A program made the position numbers and the translations under genes. Below are positions 60,946 to 64,000 of a stretch of DNA of 64,000 nucleotides, piece by piece. Below the pieces are notes generated by a model. It made no database searches. It was given only the letters and a program-made list of their open reading frames with translations, and was not told the DNA's origin. Source of the stretch: Chloroflexales bacterium ZM16-3 (GTDB lineage Bacteria > Chloroflexota > Chloroflexia > Chloroflexales > Chloroflexaceae); assembly GCA_004138175.2 (NCBI GenBank), contig RYFE02000009.1:62001-126000 (forward strand). The letters run 5' to 3'. Numbering within the stretch: position 1 is the stretch's first letter; every line of letters begins with the position of its first letter.

Positions 60946-61797
60946 ATGGCGAAGATCAAGATTGTCACCGATGGGTCTGCCGATATTCCTGCCGAGCTGG
61001 CTCGCGACCTTGGCATCGAGGTGGTGCCGCTGCTGATTCATGCCGACGATAAAATCTATCGGGCCGGCGTCGATATCAGCGACGAGTACCTTTACGAGGT
61101 GTTGATGTCGGGCCACCAGCGCTTTAAGGTCTCCTCGCCTTCGCCTGCGATCTTCGAGCAGCTCTACCGGCGTATGGTTGGTGATTACGATTACGTCTAC
61201 TCTATTCACCTCAGCAATCACCTTGGCAATATCTACGGCAATGCGGTGCAGGCTCGCAGCAAGGTTCCCGCATCGACAACCCGGATCGAGCTAGTGAATA
61301 GCAAGTCGGCCTCGGCCGGGCTTGGCTCGATCGTGCTCGCCGCCGCCAACGCCGCCCGCGATGGCGCTACGCCCGACGAGGTCAGCCTCCTGATCAACGC
61401 GATGGTGCGCCATACCCACGTCTGCTTCTTTGTGGACACGATGGAGCACCTGGAGTCCGCCGGACGGCTGACGATCACCGGCTCGGTGCTCGGCTCGATG
61501 CAGCGGATCAAGCCGCTGATGATCCTCGATGAGGGCGAGATCGTGCCCTACGAGCGCACCCGCACCCGCGCCAAGGCGATCGAGGGGCTCTTCACCTTTG
61601 TTGAGGACTTCCCGCGCGTCCAGGAGGTGATCGCGCTCTTCGCCACCACCCCCGAGGATGTTGAGAAGCTGCTAGAGAAGGTCGAGCCGATCTTCCCGCG
61701 CGAGAAGGTGCAGATCGCTCGCTTCGGCCCCAGCATTGCCGCCCACCTCGGATCAGGCGCCATGGGCGTTATGGTCTTTGAGGGGTTTGAGGAGTAA
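60946..61797 (+). CDS. DegV family fatty-acid-binding protein
   Basis: A 283-residue DegV-type protein, a family that binds fatty acids and, as FakB, presents them to a fatty-acid kinase. It starts KIKIVTDGSADIPAELARDLGIEVVPLLIHADDKIYR with the TDGSAD loop. The ligand-site sequence KVSSPSPAIFEQLY and SIHLSNHLGNIYGNA, and the later VCFFVDTMEHLESAGRLTITGS, follow the family. The final GPSIAAHLGSGAMGVMVFEG contains the G-P-x-x-x-x-H motif. The kinase partner FakA is often next to recG in other bacteria; here recG follows directly, but no FakA gene is between them. Confidence 0.94.
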   Translation: MAKIKIVTDGSADIPAELARDLGIEVVPLLIHADDKIYRAGVDISDEYLYEVLMSGHQRFKVSSPSPAIFEQLYRRMVGDYDYVYSIHLSNHLGNIYGNAVQARSKVPASTTRIELVNSKSASAGLGSIVLAAANAARDGATPDEVSLLINAMVRHTHVCFFVDTMEHLESAGRLTITGSVLGSMQRIKPLMILDEGEIVPYERTRTRAKAIEGLFTFVEDFPRVQEVIALFATTPEDVEKLLEKVEPIFPREKVQIARFGPSIAAHLGSGAMGVMVFEGFEE

Positions 61798-61799
61798 AT

Positions 61800-61839
61800 G
61801 GCACGGTAGGGGCGCAGCACGCTGCGCCCCTACCGTGCC
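61800..61839. terminator. 19-bp perfect hairpin between degV and recG
   Basis: Arms 61800-61818 and 61821-61839 pair perfectly with a two-base centre AC, so in practice the loop opens to GCACGC. It starts two bases after the degV stop and ends 11 bases before the recG ATG. Confidence 0.55.
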
Positions 61840-61850
61840 GTGACGGATCT

Positions 61851-64000
61851 ATGCAGAACCCCGAGCATATCATCCAGCTAGGTAAGGTGCTGGCCGCCGA
61901 GCAGCGCCGTGGCTGCGATGATCAGGCCACCGATGATGGCCTCGACCGCTTCCTCGGCCTCTGGCAGGCCGGGGCTGATGGCGACCTCGCCCTCGATGCG
62001 GTGCAGGTGGCCCTGACCCTGCTTGAGGACTACGGCGGCCAGACGATCCGCGAGCGCAAGGAGCGGGTGGCTCAGGCCGTCGAGGGTCTGCGCGGGCTGT
62101 TTCGTGGTCAGGAGTCGGGCGTTAGGAGTCGGGAGTCGGGCGTCAGGAGTCAGGAGTCGGGGGATAGGCCAGCTGCGCCGGTGAAGAAGCCCCGCGCGAA
62201 ACCGAAAAAGCCTGCCGAGGCTCAGCCCCCAGCCCCCAGCCCCCAGCCCCTAGCCCCTAGCCCCCAGCCCGCCGATGTGCAACCAATAGCCCCCGCGAAA
62301 GCACTTTCGCCGGGGGATCTGCTAGACTCCGTGCCCGGAATCGGCAGGAAGGATGTGAATGCCTTCAAGCGCATGGGCCTGCGCACGGTCGAGGATCTGC
62401 TTTACCACTTCCCGCATCGCTACGACGACTACAGCTCGCAGAAGCATATCGGCGATCTGGTCGTCGGCTCGGTGGAGACGATCGTCGGCGAGGTGACGAA
62501 CACGCGCCTGGCCGGCGGGCCGCGCCCGCGCGTCGAGGTCGAGGTCTCGGATGAGACCGGCACGATCAAGGCGGTGTTCTTTGGCCAGCCATGGCTCACG
62601 AGGCAGCTGCCCGCCGGCAAGATGATCGTGCTCAGCGGGAAGGTCGGAGCCTATGGCGGCGTGCGCCAGATGACTAGCCCGACCTGGGAGCCCTATGTGC
62701 CCGACAGTGACGCGCTGATTCACACCGGGCGGCTGGTGCCGGTGCATCCGCTCACGAAGGGTCTGCTCGACCGCAACGCCCGCAAGGTGATCAAGCAGGT
62801 GGTGGATGCGGTTGCCCCGCACCTGCCCGAGTATCTGCCCGAGGCGACGCTGGCGCATGCCGGGCTGCTCGGGCTGTCCCAGGCGATCAGCCAGATCCAC
62901 TTCCCCGAAAGCGCCGAGACACTTATGCGCGCCCGCGAGCGTCTGGGCTTCGACGAGTTCCTCTTCATCCAGATCGGCGTGGTGCAGCGCAAGCTGCTCT
63001 GGCAGGGCGAGCTGGGCTATCAGCTGCGCCTTCACGAGGATGTCCACACGGATCTTCAGTCCCAGCTGCCCTTTGCGCTCACTGGGGCGCAGCAGCGCTC
63101 GCTGTCCGAGATCTTTGCCGATGTGGCCCGCCCGGTGCCTATGGCTCGTCTGCTCCAGGGCGATGTCGGATCGGGCAAGACGGTGGTGGCCGCAGCCAGC
63201 CTGCTCCAGGCGATCGCCAACGGCTACCAGGGTGCGCTGATGGCGCCGACTGAGATCCTGGCCGAGCAGCACTACAAAGGGCTGAAGAAGCTGCTGGGCC
63301 GGGTGCGCGTGCCTCGCCAGGCCAAGCAGGAGGCCGAGGGCGAGAGCTGGCGCGACCGCATGAGCCCCGAGGAGTCCGCTCAGCTCGCCGAGATCAAGGC
63401 CCTGCTCGGCATGACCGTCGAGGATGATATGGACGGCCAGGGTGTGCGGGTGGCCCTGCTCACCGGCAGCCTCGGCGTGAAGGATCGCCGCCGGGTGCTG
63501 GAGGGCATCGCCAAGGGCGAGGTGGATCTGGTGGTGGGCACCCACGCCCTGATCACTGAGAGCGTGCAGTACCACAGTCTCGGCCTGGCCGTGGTGGATG
63601 AGCAGCACCGCTTCGGTGTCGAGCAGCGCCAGCGACTGCGTGACAAGGGCTTCAACCCGCACCTGCTGGTGATGACCGCCACGCCCATCCCGCGCACCCT
63701 GACCATGACGATCTACGGCGATCTGGATACCTCGGTGCTGGATGAGCTGCCGCCCGGTCGCCAGGTGATCCGCACCCGCTGGGTCAATCGTAGCGACCAC
63801 GACAAGGTCTACCGCCACATGCGCAAGGAGATCGAGAAGGGCCGCCAGGCATTCGTGATCTGCCCGCTGGTGGAGGAGAGCGAGAAGATCGATCTGCCCT
63901 CGGCCGAGGAGATGTACGAGAAGCTACAGAGCGAGATCTTCCCCGATCTGCGTGTGGCCCTGCTCCACGGCAAGATGCTGCCCCGCGAGAAGGATCAGAT
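61851..64000 (+). CDS. recG: ATP-dependent DNA helicase RecG (partial, cut at window edge)
   Basis: The first 716 codons of RecG, which remodels stalled replication forks. ATG 61851 begins a ~85-residue helical N-terminal extension. A linker follows, of which about residues 87-103 are encoded by seven GGAGTCG-type heptamers (62111-62159) and about 125-140 by AGCCCCC heptamers (62224-62270). The classical RecG starts near 153 (SPGDLLDSVPGIGRKDVNAFKRMGLRTVEDLLYHFPHRYDDY). The wedge OB-fold (GEVTNTRL...VEVEVSDETGTIKAVFFGQPW) and helicase motifs follow: Walker A QGDVGSGKTVVAA, motif Ia APTEILAEQH, DEQHRFGVEQRQ, and TATPIPRTL. The gene continues past base 64000. The repeat-made linker keeps the frame. 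Confidence 0.95.
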   Translation, partial: MQNPEHIIQLGKVLAAEQRRGCDDQATDDGLDRFLGLWQAGADGDLALDAVQVALTLLEDYGGQTIRERKERVAQAVEGLRGLFRGQESGVRSRESGVRSQESGDRPAAPVKKPRAKPKKPAEAQPPAPSPQPLAPSPQPADVQPIAPAKALSPGDLLDSVPGIGRKDVNAFKRMGLRTVEDLLYHFPHRYDDYSSQKHIGDLVVGSVETIVGEVTNTRLAGGPRPRVEVEVSDETGTIKAVFFGQPWLTRQLPAGKMIVLSGKVGAYGGVRQMTSPTWEPYVPDSDALIHTGRLVPVHPLTKGLLDRNARKVIKQVVDAVAPHLPEYLPEATLAHAGLLGLSQAISQIHFPESAETLMRARERLGFDEFLFIQIGVVQRKLLWQGELGYQLRLHEDVHTDLQSQLPFALTGAQQRSLSEIFADVARPVPMARLLQGDVGSGKTVVAAASLLQAIANGYQGALMAPTEILAEQHYKGLKKLLGRVRVPRQAKQEAEGESWRDRMSPEESAQLAEIKALLGMTVEDDMDGQGVRVALLTGSLGVKDRRRVLEGIAKGEVDLVVGTHALITESVQYHSLGLAVVDEQHRFGVEQRQRLRDKGFNPHLLVMTATPIPRTLTMTIYGDLDTSVLDELPPGRQVIRTRWVNRSDHDKVYRHMRKEIEKGRQAFVICPLVEESEKIDLPSAEEMYEKLQSEIFPDLRVALLHGKMLPREKDQ
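62111..62159. repeat. Seven GGAGTCG-type heptamers in the recG linker
   Basis: GGAGTCG, GGCGTTA, GGAGTCG, GGAGTCG, GGCGTCA, GGAGTCA, GGAGTCG: 49 bases, encoding an ESGVRSR-like heptapeptide period. No complementary arm. Confidence 0.92.
62224..62270. repeat. AGCCCCY heptamers in the recG linker
   Basis: AGCCCCC x3, AGCCCCT x2, AGCCCCC and AGCCC, encoding a Pro/Ala/Ser-rich run (PAPSPQPLAPSPQP). A second, unrelated heptamer family only 65 bases from the first. Confidence 0.92.

Overview
The window is about 64 kb of GC-rich chromosome from a member of the Chloroflexota, probably class Chloroflexia (Chloroflexus/Roseiflexus/Kouleothrix-like). This is inferred from gene content: a Tad/Flp pilus locus with no secretin, a PAS-STAS regulator, an FMN-riboswitch-controlled RibXY-type riboflavin transporter, an isopentenyl phosphate kinase, a UbiA-type prenyltransferase and a secreted protein ending in an FLPLV-type tail. 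No phage, transposase, CRISPR array, rRNA or tRNA was seen. Both edges cut genes: the end of a phosphatidylserine decarboxylase on the left and recG on the right.

Layout. 1-6.3 kb (+): psd end, RibD-C reductase, ECF sigma and anti-sigma pair, RecD2 helicase, DUF1499 protein, ACT protein. 6.3-9.4 kb (-): an autoregulated TetR gene, then RibY/RibX behind an FMN riboswitch and leader terminator. 9.4-15.3 kb (+): a structured element, a lipoprotein, carB and a PAS-STAS regulator. 15.3-34.97 kb (-): a long division and cell-wall (dcw) cluster in the order mraZ, rsmH, ftsL-like, ftsI, murF, mraY, murD, rhomboid, ftsW, murG, membrane protein, murC, murB, ddl, ftsQ, ftsA, ftsZ, with a good promoter and three MraZ boxes in front. 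murE is missing from it. 35-38.8 kb: small metabolic genes, including a peroxiredoxin-like gene with an in-frame UGA where the family has its active-site Cys. 39-52.5 kb (+): Tad pilus operon(s) tadE, tadE/F, tadG-vWA, a kelch-like secreted protein, cpaB, cpaE, cpaF, tadB, tadC. 52.5-64 kb: DUF192, a frameshifted membrane glycosyltransferase, SpoIIM, isopentenyl phosphate kinase, UbiA, rdgB, an MBL-fold hydrolase, ilvE, rpmB, degV, recG.

Two repeat systems cover the region and are its most unusual property. (1) Short tandem heptamers of several unrelated sequences (TTGCAGA, GGGAGTC, GGGACAG, AAGGYAA, TGTTGAA, AGCCCCY), often arranged as left arm, spacer, complementary right arm. They lie between genes and also in frame inside conserved genes (recD2, carB, murD, murG, recG, rsmH, ftsL-like). 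In one glycosyltransferase they coincide with a frameshift. (2) Long perfect hairpins of 11-27 bp with a three-base loop closed by GC (GC-GAA-GC, GC-AAA-GC and relatives). Their arms are unrelated between copies and nearly all sit just after gene ends. The loop matches the known, unusually stable d(GCGNAGC)/d(GCAAAGC) DNA mini-hairpin.

The strongest single candidate for something new is the UGA-containing peroxiredoxin-like gene (37743-38318, minus). It reads through in the same frame as ...R-F-F-UGA-P-N-C..., and a stem-loop fitting the bacterial SECIS layout starts 12 nt after the UGA, with its apical loop 19 nt after.
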